Shown here: positions 7,375-16,617 of the stretch, piece after piece | Numbering within the stretch: the stretch's first letter is position 1 | Layout of the letters: each line of letters opens with the position of its first letter | From: M3007 sp040397785 | GTDB taxonomy: Bacteria > Bacteroidota > Bacteroidia > Chitinophagales > Saprospiraceae | Assembly: GCA_040397785.1 (NCBI GenBank) | Contig: JBBAVI010000009.1 | Span: 29,486-93,485 of the forward strand | Direction of reading: 5' to 3' | DNA length: 64,000 bases | Program-made: the position numbers and the translations under genes | Notes under the pieces: generated by a model | Databases searched by the model: none | Told to the model about the DNA's origin: nothing | Seen by the model: only the letters and a program-made list of their open reading frames with translations

Positions 7375-7893
7375 CTAGGCTTTGGGTGGCTTCACCAAAA
7401 ACTGTACGCCCAGGGCTTCGATGAAACCCGCCGTTTGGGCAGAAGGAAAAAAGTAAATGGTTTGTCCGAAACGACCGGGCGCTTTTAGTGCAATTTGCCA
7501 AACATGACGCCCCACACGGTTTTTCAATTCCAGGTAGTCTACATCCGTCCAGGGGTAACGTACGGTATGCCAGTAATTGGTTACATACAAGTGCTGGGTA
7601 TCGGCATCCACGCGTTTGAGGCGCCACAGGGTGCGGTACAGCAAAAACATCCAAAGCAACATCACGATTACGATCCCGATTTGCGCCCAACGGACTGGCA
7701 CCAACGGAAACAGCATGTCGTTTTCTTCAGTGAGGTAAAAAGCCACCATCATTCCAAACAGGAAAACGGTGCTGAAAATCGGGAAAAATACCCGCCAAAA
7801 CAGGGTATAATTTGAAGAGAGCAGGCTGGTACGCGACAGTGCTCCGGTGGTAGACACGGGAGCACTGTCGGCATTATATTCAATATTTTCCAT
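7375..7893 (-). CDS. Membrane protein with PH-like domain
   Basis: The 172-residue protein has two membrane helices (about 32-53, VFFPIFSTVFLFGMMVAFYL, and 66-86, WAQIGIVIVMLLWMFLLYRTL). A soluble segment follows with the strand pattern of small bacterial PH-like domains (QHLYVTNYWHTVRYPWTDVDYLELKN, WQIALK, GQTIYFFPS). I cannot name a specific family. It is cotranscribed with the WD40 gene. A TACCTTTG -7 box lies 32 bases upstream of the start. Confidence 0.65.
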   Translation of the reverse strand: MENIEYNADSAPVSTTGALSRTSLLSSNYTLFWRVFFPIFSTVFLFGMMVAFYLTEENDMLFPLVPVRWAQIGIVIVMLLWMFLLYRTLWRLKRVDADTQHLYVTNYWHTVRYPWTDVDYLELKNRVGRHVWQIALKAPGRFGQTIYFFPSAQTAGFIEALGVQFLVKPPKA

Positions 7894-7925
7894 GGTATAG
7901 TCGATTGGCCATTTGCTTGGCTGCG

Positions 7926-7933
7926 CAAAGGTA
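7926..7933 (-). promoter_or_regulatory. -7 box for the PH-like/WD40 operon
   Basis: TACCTTTG on the minus strand fits TAnnTTTG and lies 33 bases before the start at 7893, in the 44-base gap after the HlyD gene. No clear -33 element was found. Confidence 0.4.
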
Positions 7934-7937
7934 AGGG

Positions 7938-9398
7938 CTATTCCTTTTTTTCCTCTGCTTTCTTTTTGTCCATTAATTTGATCTTGCTGCCGCTTTTCAA
8001 TTTGCGGGCAATCGCCGAGTACGGACCGCTAATTACCATGTCGCCTTCCGCAATACCCGACAAGATTTCGATATGGTCGTTGTCCTGGATACCCGTTTTT
8101 ACTTCTTTCACGGCCACCGTATCGCCCACGATCACAAAAACAATCTCTTTGATCAGGTCGTCTTTTTTCTCTTTTTCTTTTTGGGCATTGTTCACAACGC
8201 TTTCTTCCTCGTCTTTATCCACCACTTTTTTATCGTCCTTTTTGTCTTCCCGGGCGGTGACAGCAATCAAAGGAACGGTGATGGTATTGTCGGCGGTCTG
8301 GGTAAAGACATCTACGGAGGCCGACATACCCGGACGGAAAGGGTAACGGCGGCCATCTTTCAAAAGATCGAGGTAAGAACTGGCGTCGATGCGGATTTTC
8401 ACCACAAAATTGGTGACCTGATCGGAATTGAGGCTGGTGGTGGTGCCGACGTTGCTGGCGCTGTTGGCGATTTCTGTGACTTTGCCTTTGAATTTGCGGC
8501 CGAGGTAAGCATCCACTTCCACATCGGCTTCATCACCTACGGTAACTTTCAGGATATCGTTTTCGCTCACATCCACTTGTACTTCCATGGAGCGCAGGTT
8601 GGCGATGCGCATCATTTCGGTACCGGTCATTTGCAGGGTACCTACCACGCGTTCGCCTTTTTCAACGTTTAATTTGCTCACGATGCCGCTTACGGGCGCG
8701 GTGATGATGGTTTTTTGGAGGCTGGTGTTGAGTTCGCGGAGGCGCGCGGAGGCGCTGGTGATGCCCAATTCTGAAACGCGTACATTTTCCTGGGCCGAAA
8801 CGAGGCTACTTTCGCTTGCTTTGAGATTGGCTTCAGCGGCATTCAGGCCACTTTCGGCAGCGCGCAGGTTATTTTTGGCGGTTTCAAACTCGGCGGCTGA
8901 AATCACCCCGTCTTTAAATAACTTATCGCTGCGGTTGTAGGCATTGGTGGCGGCCTCCAATTGTGCCTTGGCGCGGTTGATTTCGGCTTTCAACTGATCC
9001 AATTGTGCGCTGCTGGTGCGCACATTGGAGGAGGATATTTGTTTTTGGGCACGGGCAGTATTCACCGAAGCCACGCCTTGTTCTACTGCGCTTTGGTATT
9101 CGTCGGGCCGGATTTTGGCAAGCACTTGTCCAGCAGTCACCGAATCGCCTTCCTGCACATACAACTGGATGATTTCCCCTGAAACGTCAGAACTGATTTT
9201 AACCTCTGTTTCCGGGTAAATTTTGCCACTGGCGGTAACGGTTTCCTTGATGGTGCGCCGTTCTGCTTTTTCTGCATTGACTTCTTCGCCGCGCGGTTTT
9301 TGGCGGGCTTTAATCACAGCGGCGGCGATTAGCAATGCCAATACGCCAATTAGAACATACAGCAGCGTTTTATTGCGTTTGGGCGGCTTGGTCGTCAT
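7938..9398 (-). CDS. HlyD/RND-type periplasmic adaptor subunit of an efflux system
   Basis: The 486-residue protein has an N-terminal membrane anchor (about 10-28, TLLYVLIGVLALLIAAAVI), a biotinyl-lipoyl-like segment (about 62-100, VSGEIIQLYVQEGDSVTAGQVLAKI), and a long alpha-helical hairpin (about 110-225) rich in Ala, Gln and Asn for contact with a TolC-type channel. The second lipoyl half (TAPVSGIVSKLNVEKGERVVG) and beta-barrel domain follow. A lysine/glutamate-rich insert (KDDKKVVDKDEEESVVNNAQ) near 390-410 is unusual. The matching outer-membrane channel is probably the TolC gene at 10218-11657: both genes have a similar TAACCTTG promoter box. No inner-membrane pump is adjacent, although a permease-like gene is at 15248. 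Confidence 0.85.
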   Translation of the reverse strand: MTTKPPKRNKTLLYVLIGVLALLIAAAVIKARQKPRGEEVNAEKAERRTIKETVTASGKIYPETEVKISSDVSGEIIQLYVQEGDSVTAGQVLAKIRPDEYQSAVEQGVASVNTARAQKQISSSNVRTSSAQLDQLKAEINRAKAQLEAATNAYNRSDKLFKDGVISAAEFETAKNNLRAAESGLNAAEANLKASESSLVSAQENVRVSELGITSASARLRELNTSLQKTIITAPVSGIVSKLNVEKGERVVGTLQMTGTEMMRIANLRSMEVQVDVSENDILKVTVGDEADVEVDAYLGRKFKGKVTEIANSASNVGTTTSLNSDQVTNFVVKIRIDASSYLDLLKDGRRYPFRPGMSASVDVFTQTADNTITVPLIAVTAREDKKDDKKVVDKDEEESVVNNAQKEKEKKDDLIKEIVFVIVGDTVAVKEVKTGIQDNDHIEILSGIAEGDMVISGPYSAIARKLKSGSKIKLMDKKKAEEKKE

Positions 9399-9445
9399 GT
9401 TTTGTCAAAAATTTTAAACTTGAAAAATGGTCCGTAATGCTGGCA

Positions 9446-9453
9446 CAAGGTTA
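9446..9453 (-). promoter_or_regulatory. Candidate -7 box of the HlyD gene
   Basis: TAACCTTG on the minus strand lies 48 bases before the start at 9398. The same octamer lies at nearly the same distance before the TolC gene, suggesting co-expression. The rest of the 298-base divergent gap (9399-9696) shows only a short palindrome, AACCCA-G-TGGGTT (9649-9661). Confidence 0.35.
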
Positions 9454-9696
9454 AGCATGCCAACAAGGGCAAAAAAAATAGTTGGATTAATGGCGAAAAA
9501 AGGCAGATGAAACCATCAAAAAAGCGGTCGATTTGAAGCCGAAAACTTTAAATGCATTTTTTTCGTAAATTAATTTCATATGGAGGGTTTTGGCACGAAA
9601 TTTTAACACATTTTATGAAATGAAACCTAACCAATTCTTGTTACAATAAACCCAGTGGGTTCATCCAAAACATTAACCGATTTAATAACATTTAAC

Positions 9697-10245
9697 ATGA
9701 AGATAATCCTTGCAATTCCCGCAATCGGCCTGCTCTTTTCGGGCGTACTGACCGACTATCCCAAAAACGCTTTTGTTTTTGTTTCAAAACCTGTGGTGGC
9801 AACTGAAAAAGTAGCCGATACGCAACCTTCTATGTGGGCATCGCAACGCACCATTTCGAAGGGCGAAGGTTTTGATTTGCATTTCCAAACACCCAACCCC
9901 TCCTACCTTGGCGTACTGGATCCCAAGGGACATTTCTTTTACCTTGTTTTTCCAAAAGAAAGCAGCATTGGGCAACTTCAACCACTGGTCGACAGTGAAG
10001 ATTTTGAACAAATGCGCGCTTTACATATCAACACAAGCACACTTAAAGGCGATCCTTACACGTACGGGGTGTACGAAAACCAAAAAGTATTTACCAAAAG
10101 TGGCGTTTATCGGTTTGTTTTGGGCGACAACCTGCACGTTGATTCGGAAGATGCGCTGTTTATCCTGAAAATCCGGTACAACCATAAAACCAAAACCGCG
10201 CGGGTTTTGAAAAATGATCAATCCAGTGTCAGGGTTTTACCTTGA
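9697..10245 (+). CDS. Exported DUF4384-like protein
   Basis: The 182-residue protein starts at the ATG at 9697, which opens a signal peptide (MKIILAIPAIGLLFSGVL); a frame 14 codons longer lacks support. The mature part resembles DUF4384-type beta-sandwich domains: KGEGFDLHFQTPNPSYLGVLDPKGHFFYLVFP, with the F-x-x-x-x-P-x-Y-x-x-h-h-D-x-x-G pattern, and a later GVYRFVLGDNL strand. Such domains often occur beside caspase-like or secretion genes, but no enzymatic role is known to me. It is convergent with the TolC gene and the two coding regions overlap by 28 bases (10218-10245). Confidence 0.6.
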   Translation: MKIILAIPAIGLLFSGVLTDYPKNAFVFVSKPVVATEKVADTQPSMWASQRTISKGEGFDLHFQTPNPSYLGVLDPKGHFFYLVFPKESSIGQLQPLVDSEDFEQMRALHINTSTLKGDPYTYGVYENQKVFTKSGVYRFVLGDNLHVDSEDALFILKIRYNHKTKTARVLKNDQSSVRVLP

Positions 10246-11657
10246 TAAAAGTCGAGGATTTTCAAACGGAACAAATAGTCGTACTTTGCCACAATCAAAT
10301 CGTTTTCAGCAATCGCCAAATTGGTTTTAGCGGTGGTGAAATCGAGTGAATTGATGGAACCCAGCGCATAGCGTTTTTCTGAATTGGAAAATGCGATCCG
10401 GTTGGCCTCTACCGATTTTTGGGCGGCGGCCAACTGAAGTTTTGCCGAACGCGCGTTGGCGATGGACGTTTGAATATCGTTTTTCAGGGTTTGTCTTGCC
10501 TGGTTGCTGCTCAGTTGTGCATTCAGGATGCCCAAACGCGCACGTTCGACCGAAAGCCGTGTACGGCCGTTTTGGTAAATGGGCACACTCAAGCCAATCC
10601 CGATTCCCTGGCCAAAGTTTTGATCCATTTGGTCAAAATAATTGACCGATTGGATTTGCACTTCCGGCTCGTAAAAAGTGACCGTTACATCCGTTCCGCC
10701 CACGTTTACGATGGATGGCCGACCAGGAAGGATATTTCCGGTTGTCACAAACGATTTGTATTGGGTTGAAAAATTGGAACTCAAACTTGCAAAGGCTGAA
10801 ACGGTAGGCAAATAAGCAGCCTGGGCTACCTTTACCGCTTCCTCGGCACTTTTGATCCTGAAATCTGCTGCCAGGATTGCCGGTTGGGTTTGCAATGCAT
10901 CGGTATAAATGGGGGTAAGGCTCAACGCTTCGGGATTTGCATCAACCGGTGCCTGAAACTGCGGATGTTCGATGCGCAAATCAAAGTCCGGTTCGAGTTG
11001 CAACAATTGTTTGAGCGACAAATAGGCCAAATCAACATTGTTCCGTGCAACGATCGCGGCTTGTTCTTCGCGGGCAATTTGGGCTTCCACGGTGTACCGT
11101 TCAGCCATCGGCTGCGAACCTGCATCAATCAGTTTGAGGGTTACTTTGAGTTGCTCATTGCTTTGTGCTACCCGTTTTGTGGCGGAGCGTTCCTGTTCTT
11201 CGTTGAGCAGGATATTCAAATAGGCCGTCGCAATTTGAAGACTCAAATTATTCAGGGTATTACCAGCATCCGCTGCGGCGGCACGGGCATCCCAATTGGC
11301 TTGTTTGATGTTATGGAGTATTTGTCCACCACTAAACAAGGTTACATTCGCATTGACGCTCAAACTGTTGTACCCGATACCTTGTGTGCCAAAGGTGTTG
11401 GTTGTTGGGTCGATGGTACGACCAAATTGTTCCCCCAGGTTCGAATTGGCGCTTACATTGGGCAGCCGGGAGGTTTTGGCTTGTTTTTCAGAAAGCAAGG
11501 CAATTTTGACATTGGCTTCTGCCTGCTTGACCGAAATATTGTTTTCCTGTGCATATTGAATACACTTTTGTAAAGACCAGGTCTCCTGGGCTTTTGCACT
11601 CAAAATCGCCGTCAGGAATACGATGATAAGTGCGCTGATTTTTAAGTTCTGATTCAT
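10218..11657 (-). CDS. TolC family outer-membrane efflux channel
   Basis: The 479-residue protein begins at the ATG at 11657 (MNQNLKISALIIVFLTAILSAKAQ, a signal peptide); a longer frame to 11720 adds 21 unlikely residues. Two OEP repeats are visible: WSLQKCIQYAQENNISVKQAEANV at the start of the mature protein, then long Ala/Gln/Asn-rich coiled helices, and a second half beginning near PAILAADFRIKSAEEAVKVA. The Gly/Asn-rich beta-barrel strands (NVTLFSGGQ, GIGIGLSVPIYQNGRTRLS) are typical of TolC. It forms the outer-membrane exit duct for HlyD-linked pumps, likely with the adaptor at 7938-9398. Confidence 0.88.
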   Translation of the reverse strand: MNQNLKISALIIVFLTAILSAKAQETWSLQKCIQYAQENNISVKQAEANVKIALLSEKQAKTSRLPNVSANSNLGEQFGRTIDPTTNTFGTQGIGYNSLSVNANVTLFSGGQILHNIKQANWDARAAAADAGNTLNNLSLQIATAYLNILLNEEQERSATKRVAQSNEQLKVTLKLIDAGSQPMAERYTVEAQIAREEQAAIVARNNVDLAYLSLKQLLQLEPDFDLRIEHPQFQAPVDANPEALSLTPIYTDALQTQPAILAADFRIKSAEEAVKVAQAAYLPTVSAFASLSSNFSTQYKSFVTTGNILPGRPSIVNVGGTDVTVTFYEPEVQIQSVNYFDQMDQNFGQGIGIGLSVPIYQNGRTRLSVERARLGILNAQLSSNQARQTLKNDIQTSIANARSAKLQLAAAQKSVEANRIAFSNSEKRYALGSINSLDFTTAKTNLAIAENDLIVAKYDYLFRLKILDFYQGKTLTLD

Positions 11658-11704
11658 AAAGAGCAAGAAAAATTTGTTTCTGTCTCCAGCCGTTTTTCCA
11701 AGTG

Positions 11705-11712
11705 CAAGGTTA
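11705..11712 (-). promoter_or_regulatory. Candidate -7 box of the TolC gene
   Basis: TAACCTTG on the minus strand lies 48 bases before the start at 11657, matching the box and spacing before the HlyD gene. Confidence 0.35.
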
Positions 11713-11801
11713 CGGGACAATTTCTGGCTGGTGTTTAAAATTCTATTAATGGTTCATATTGCTGGATTAATGAGCGGCTCTGGCGCATTGGCCGCCATCT
11801 G

Positions 11802-13559
11802 TTACTTCGGCAAATGCATCAATCGGGCAACTGGATACATCCGGTGGGTCGGCTCGTACCAGGGCGAATGGCGGTACACCCAATCCAATTGGGCGGCGCT
11901 GTCCTGGGCAAAATTGGCGTCGGCGCTTTTCAATGCTTCCAACTCGGCGCGTACTTCCGGATGTTTTTTCAGGTAATCGGCAGCCAAATCTTCAAAAACG
12001 TATGCCGAAAAATACTCTTTTTGAGCAAGAATCGACTCGAAGAAATTCCAGGCAAACCAGGCATCTGGCGCTTGCGGCTCCAGGGTCTCCACAATATAGC
12101 GGTTGGCATCCTGGTTGGTATAAATCCGTAAATCGCCCTTGTGAAAATGCCGCTGTATCGTTTTCCGCTCCACCTGCACTGCTGAATGAAAATAATGGCC
12201 CTCCCAGGCATTTCGGGTTTTGAAATCGCGGATAAAATAGGTTTCAGTTTCAAAACTGGTATCCGATTCGAGGGGCGTCATAACCACTCCGTTTATTTGA
12301 AGTCGCTCGATGACTGCCTCCCAGGCCTGTGGAAGAATGTATGCTTCGGGCTTATTTACCGATAAAACGGGTTTAAAATAGTTATAATAAGGTATGGTTT
12401 TGGCGTAGGGCTCCGAACGGTCGTACCACAAGCGGGGCAATCCACTCACTTCGGAGGGTTTGTATTTGGCCGCAAAGCCTTTAAACGTGATCGAATCGTA
12501 TTTTTCGGTGTCCAGGGCATAATCGAGGGTAAAAACAGGTTTATTGCGGGTTTGCTCGAAAGCCTGTTTACGCGCTAAAGCGAGCGCGTCACCCTGCTGT
12601 TTTACAAAATCGATGACTACCTCCATGAAAGCATAGGTGCTCCACAGTCGATCTTTAAAGGGTTTGAGCATGTGGGTTTCGGGCATAAACCCGATGGTAT
12701 TCCACAAGGCTGCATAACCGGTCGAGTAGCGGCCATAATCGCAAAATCCTGTTATTCCGGAGTCCGGTGTTTCGGTGGTTGATTCCACATACGGCGTCAT
12801 TTCCCAGCCTTTTTGTTGCATATGGTCGTACAGGAAAGGCAGCATTTGTTCCTGCATAAACTGTCCGAGCGGTGCTTCCAGTTTGTTGTGCTGGGTAGCA
12901 ATGAGCGTCATAACATATTGATAATCAGCGCCGTTGCTGGTATGATTATCTACAAAGACATCTGGTTTCCAGGTTTGAAAAATCTGGTTGAACGTACGGG
13001 CATTGCGCGAGTCGCATTTTACAAAATCGCGGTTGAGGTCGTAATTGCGTGCATTGCCCCTAAAACCGTAAGCGGCTGGTCCGTCCTGGTTGGCCCGGCT
13101 AAACGAATTTCGATTGAGGCAGCCATCTACGTTGTACACTGGAATGACGACGAGCACCAGTTCTTTTAAAAAGGAGGCTAAATCATTGCGGTTCAACAGA
13201 TTGCGCAGCAAAAGTACGGTAGCGTCAATGCCTTCCGGTTCGCCCGGGTGTATCCCGTTGTTAATGAATAAGATACGTCGACCGGAAGCCCTTATTTTTT
13301 CGGGATCAAATACGCCATCGGTGGAAAGTACCGCCACGTGTAAGGGGTTACCGCTGTCGGTGCTGCCGATGGCCTGGAGTTGAAAAACACCGGGATGGTC
13401 CTTGGCCATTTGCTGGTAGCAGCCGATGGCCTCTTGGTAGGTAAGCGTTTGATTCGGATCGGATTCGAAAGGAATTTGGAAGGTAGACATAAGTGGTTTT
13501 ATTGCACAGGAAACGAAAAAAAGCGAAAAAGCAGCCCAAAAGGCACTATATTTTATCAT
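11802..13559 (-). CDS. M14 family zinc carboxypeptidase-like lipoprotein
   Basis: The 585-residue protein has a lipoprotein-like signal (FSLFFVSC, Cys18). The M14 peptidase fold is shown by the zinc ligands His104 and Glu107 in NNGIHPGEPEG and His206 in VDNHTSNG, plus the substrate-binding RNYDLNRD (171-178). The N-terminal part (TYQEAIGCYQQMAKDHPGVFQLQAIGSTDSG) is typical of the family. The C-terminal 250 residues carry a less conserved domain seen in Bacteroidota M14 proteins. It probably trims peptides in the periplasm or at the cell surface. It is divergent from gpmI. Confidence 0.85.
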   Translation of the reverse strand: MIKYSAFWAAFSLFFVSCAIKPLMSTFQIPFESDPNQTLTYQEAIGCYQQMAKDHPGVFQLQAIGSTDSGNPLHVAVLSTDGVFDPEKIRASGRRILFINNGIHPGEPEGIDATVLLLRNLLNRNDLASFLKELVLVVIPVYNVDGCLNRNSFSRANQDGPAAYGFRGNARNYDLNRDFVKCDSRNARTFNQIFQTWKPDVFVDNHTSNGADYQYVMTLIATQHNKLEAPLGQFMQEQMLPFLYDHMQQKGWEMTPYVESTTETPDSGITGFCDYGRYSTGYAALWNTIGFMPETHMLKPFKDRLWSTYAFMEVVIDFVKQQGDALALARKQAFEQTRNKPVFTLDYALDTEKYDSITFKGFAAKYKPSEVSGLPRLWYDRSEPYAKTIPYYNYFKPVLSVNKPEAYILPQAWEAVIERLQINGVVMTPLESDTSFETETYFIRDFKTRNAWEGHYFHSAVQVERKTIQRHFHKGDLRIYTNQDANRYIVETLEPQAPDAWFAWNFFESILAQKEYFSAYVFEDLAADYLKKHPEVRAELEALKSADANFAQDSAAQLDWVYRHSPWYEPTHRMYPVARLMHLPK

Positions 13560-13606
13560 GCGTACAAGGTAAGGAAGTGTAAAAACAGCAGGGGCTAAAA
13601 ACGGAA

Positions 13607-13614
13607 CAAATGTA
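13607..13614 (-). promoter_or_regulatory. -7 box of the M14 peptidase gene
   Basis: TACATTTG on the minus strand fits the Bacteroidota -7 consensus and lies 48 bases before the start at 13559. Confidence 0.45.
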
Positions 13615-13630
13615 AAAAGATCAAGTGGCT

Positions 13631-13664
13631 TTTGAGTGCTTACTGTGGAAGTCCATTAACTTTG
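13631..13664 (+). promoter_or_regulatory. Promoter of gpmI
   Basis: TTTG (13631-13634) and TAACTTTG (13657-13664) are 22 bases apart and match the -33/-7 pattern. The box is 47 bases before the ATG at 13712, which supports that start over the upstream GTG at 13625. Confidence 0.5.
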
Positions 13665-13711
13665 CCGAATTAATACACCGGTACCTTTCACTTTTTCTTT
13701 TTAAAACCGCC

Positions 13712-15241
13712 ATGCAAGTACACGAACGCGCATTTTTACTCATTCTGGATGGTTGGGGCCTCGGTCCTAAATTCGAATCCGATGCAATTGCGCAAGCCAA
13801 AACGCCCTTTGTGCATCATTTGAAAGCCACCTATCCCTGGAGCACGTTGGTGACGTTTGGCGAAGAAGTGGGTTTGCCGGAAGGCCAAATGGGGAACTCG
13901 GAAGTAGGGCATTTGAACATTGGCGCTGGACGGATTGTATGGCAAGAACTGGCACGGATTAATAAAGCGGTGCGGGACAAGGAATTGCACAACAATGCGG
14001 CCCTGTTGGCAGCATTGGATCATGCGAAAGCCAACGGGAAAGCGGTGCATTTTATCGGCCTGGTATCGGATGGCGGTGTGCATTCGCATATTGAACACCT
14101 CAAGGCACTTTGCGATATTGCTACCGAACGCGGTAACACTTCGGTATTTGTCCATGCCTTTACGGATGGCCGCGATGTAGACCCTAAGAGCGGGGTAGGT
14201 TTTTTGGAAGATTTATTACAACATATTGAAAAACAACCGGTTAAATTAGCAAGTGTGGTGGGCCGTTATTATGCGATGGACCGTGACAAACGCTGGGAAC
14301 GCGTAAAATTGGCTTACGACCTTTTGGTCAATGGCGTTGGCACTGCGGCCGAAGATATTCCGGCTGCATTGCGGGCCTCGTATGAAGCAGGCGTTACCGA
14401 CGAATTTATAAAGCCCATCGTGCATACTTCCGGTGCGCGCACCATTCAGGCAGACGATGTGGTGATTGCGTTTAATTTCCGCACAGATCGGTTGCGCGAA
14501 ATGACCACCGTTTTATCACAAACCGATATGCCGGATCAGGGGATGCACAAATTGCCCTTGTATTTTGTCACCATGACCCGCTACGATGAAACCTATCAGC
14601 AGGTGGAGGTGATGTTTGAAAAAGACGACGTGACCATGACCTTGGGCGAAGTGCTGGAACAAGCCGGAAAAACCCAGGTGCGCATTGCTGAAACCGAAAA
14701 ATATCCCCATGTTACCTTTTTCTTTTCGGGTGGCCGCGAAGAACCCTTTGTGGGTGAGCGCCGTTTGATGGTGCCTTCTCCCAAGGTTGCCACCTACGAT
14801 TTGCAACCGGAAATGAGCGCAAATGAAATTAAAGAGGCGATTATGGCCGATATTCGGGACAATACGCCCGATTTTATTTGCCTTAATTTTGCCAATACCG
14901 ATATGGTGGGGCATACCGGCGTGTTTGAGGCGGCTATGAAGGCGGCTGAAACGGTTGATGCTTGTTTGAGTGAAATTATTCCCTTGGCCCTAGCAAAAGG
15001 GTATGGTTGCATCGTTATTGCCGACCATGGTAATTCGGATTACATGATCAATGAAGATGGAACGCCGAATACGGCCCATACTAAAAACCCCGTGCCTTGT
15101 ATTTTGGTCAGCGACCTTTTAAAAGACAAGATCGACATGCACAACGGGAAATTGGCCGATGTGGCCCCTACCCTGCTCGCGTTGATGGGCATGGATAAGG
15201 GCGCTGAAATGACAGGAAAGGTATTGTTCACCCCCAAATAA
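13712..15241 (+). CDS. gpmI: 2,3-bisphosphoglycerate-independent phosphoglycerate mutase
   Basis: The 509-residue length matches the family (about 510). The enzyme interconverts 3- and 2-phosphoglycerate in glycolysis and gluconeogenesis in the cytoplasm, using two manganese ions. Visible landmarks are the metal-binding LLILDGWG near the start, the catalytic serine motif GNSEVGH, HAFTDGRDVDP, RYYAMDRDKRWER, and the C-terminal metal sites NFANTDMVGHTG and ADHGNSD. The start at 13712 puts the metal-binding Asp at about residue 14, as usual. Six bases separate it from the following permease gene, so they may be cotranscribed. Confidence 0.97.
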   Translation: MQVHERAFLLILDGWGLGPKFESDAIAQAKTPFVHHLKATYPWSTLVTFGEEVGLPEGQMGNSEVGHLNIGAGRIVWQELARINKAVRDKELHNNAALLAALDHAKANGKAVHFIGLVSDGGVHSHIEHLKALCDIATERGNTSVFVHAFTDGRDVDPKSGVGFLEDLLQHIEKQPVKLASVVGRYYAMDRDKRWERVKLAYDLLVNGVGTAAEDIPAALRASYEAGVTDEFIKPIVHTSGARTIQADDVVIAFNFRTDRLREMTTVLSQTDMPDQGMHKLPLYFVTMTRYDETYQQVEVMFEKDDVTMTLGEVLEQAGKTQVRIAETEKYPHVTFFFSGGREEPFVGERRLMVPSPKVATYDLQPEMSANEIKEAIMADIRDNTPDFICLNFANTDMVGHTGVFEAAMKAAETVDACLSEIIPLALAKGYGCIVIADHGNSDYMINEDGTPNTAHTKNPVPCILVSDLLKDKIDMHNGKLADVAPTLLALMGMDKGAEMTGKVLFTPK

Positions 15242-15247
15242 GCGCGC

Positions 15248-16468
15248 TTGAATTTTCCACTGCTTGTAGCCCGGCGATATTTGTTTGCCAAGCGCCACAC
15301 CAACGCGATCAACATCATAACCGGCATTTCCGTGTTCGGGGTGTCGATCGGTACGGCTGCGCTGATTTTGGTTTTGTCTGTATTTAATGGATTTGAAGAC
15401 CTGTTGGCGGGACTTTTTGGGCATTTTAACCCCGAAATCAAGGTGACACCTGCCAAGGGCAAAACCATGCAGGTAGATAGCGTGATGCTGGTAAAAATCA
15501 AAGGCATCGCGGGTGTGGCCGTTGTGAGCCAGACCTTAGAGGAAATTGCCTTTTTCGAATATGAAGGTTCGCAGGATTTTGGGGTATTAAAAGGTGTAGA
15601 TAACGATTTTTCCAAGGTAAACGGTATTGACTCGACCCTTCGGGAAGGCGTGTATAAATTGGCAGAAGAAGACCGCAATTATGCCGTAGCGGGGGCGGGC
15701 GTGCGCAATAAATTGAGCATCAACGTGGATAATTTTGCGGTGCCGATCACCGTGTATATGCCCGTAGAACAAAGCACAGGCGTATTAGACAAACCTTTCA
15801 AAACCAGGATTTTATACCCGGCGGGCACCTTTGCCATCCAGCAGGATTACGACAATCAGTATATCCTGACCAATTTGTTGTTCATGCGCGAACTGTTGGG
15901 CGTATCGGATAGCACCGTTTCTTCGCTGGAGCTAAAATGTGTTCCGGGCGCTTCCCTGGCGGGCATTAAAGACCAGGTACGCGCCCTTTTAGGAGCCGAT
16001 TTTGTGGTAAAAGATGCTTACGAGCAAAATGAAGCCTTTTTTAAAGTCATGCGCCTGGAAAAGTGGATGGGTTTTGCCTTCACCTTGTTGATGCTCGTTT
16101 TAATGGCGTTCAATACCATTGGTGCCATGTGGATGATCGTATTAGACAAGCAACAGGATATTGCGATTTTGAAAACAATGGGCGCTACCGACCGCATGAT
16201 TTACCGCATTTTTATGTTGGAGGGCATTTTACTTACCTTTTTAGGCTTGATCATCGGGTTTGTTTTAGCAGTAGTCATCTACGTAATTCAAAAGGAATAT
16301 GGCATTATTACCATTCCACAAGGGTTTTTAGTGACGAGTTACCCGATTTCGATGCGGTTCCAGGATTTTTTCCCGGTGGTATTTGCGGTCATGAGCATTG
16401 GAATTCTTGCTTCCATTGCACCGGCGTTGCGGGCCGTGCGGGTGCCTACTCATTTCAGGGCAGCGTAA
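15248..16468 (+). CDS. Lol/FtsX-type ABC transporter permease
   Basis: The 406-residue protein begins with an amphipathic stretch and first membrane helix (FPLLVARRYLFAKRHTNAIN, then GISVFGVSIGTAALILVLSVFNG). It has a large periplasmic MacB-type domain (about 50-265) and three C-terminal helices (about 275-300, 320-350, 370-395) forming the FtsX fold. The family includes LolC/LolE, which extract lipoproteins from the inner membrane. The ATPase is not adjacent. The start appears to be TTG at 15248, six bases after gpmI, because the next Met codons are well inside the first helices. Nothing is damaged. Confidence 0.82.
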   Translation: MNFPLLVARRYLFAKRHTNAINIITGISVFGVSIGTAALILVLSVFNGFEDLLAGLFGHFNPEIKVTPAKGKTMQVDSVMLVKIKGIAGVAVVSQTLEEIAFFEYEGSQDFGVLKGVDNDFSKVNGIDSTLREGVYKLAEEDRNYAVAGAGVRNKLSINVDNFAVPITVYMPVEQSTGVLDKPFKTRILYPAGTFAIQQDYDNQYILTNLLFMRELLGVSDSTVSSLELKCVPGASLAGIKDQVRALLGADFVVKDAYEQNEAFFKVMRLEKWMGFAFTLLMLVLMAFNTIGAMWMIVLDKQQDIAILKTMGATDRMIYRIFMLEGILLTFLGLIIGFVLAVVIYVIQKEYGIITIPQGFLVTSYPISMRFQDFFPVVFAVMSIGILASIAPALRAVRVPTHFRAA

Positions 16469-16540
16469 GGAAATTAGCCAGCAAAAGTATTGTTGCTTGT
16501 TTCTGTAAACGATTGATTGACAGATTTTAGCAAAATGACG

Positions 16541-16584
16541 CACTTCCCCTGGCAACATGTTGTTGGAGGAAGTGTTTATTTTTG
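16541..16584 (+). terminator. Terminator after the permease gene, overlapping a -7 box
   Basis: A 15-base stem with several wobble pairs (16541-16555 with 16560-16574) and the loop CATG is followed by a T-rich tract. TATTTTTG at 16577-16584 in the same tract fits a -7 box for the gene starting at 16618. Confidence 0.6.
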
Positions 16585-16617
16585 TGCCTCTTCTTTTTTA
16601 CTTTAAATCCATTTCGA

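Noticed and set aside
9583..9620. Sigma-54-like TGGCACG before the DUF4384-like gene
   Set aside because: The -24 box is present at about 9590 but the -12 position lacks a GC, and no enhancer or regulator is next to it.
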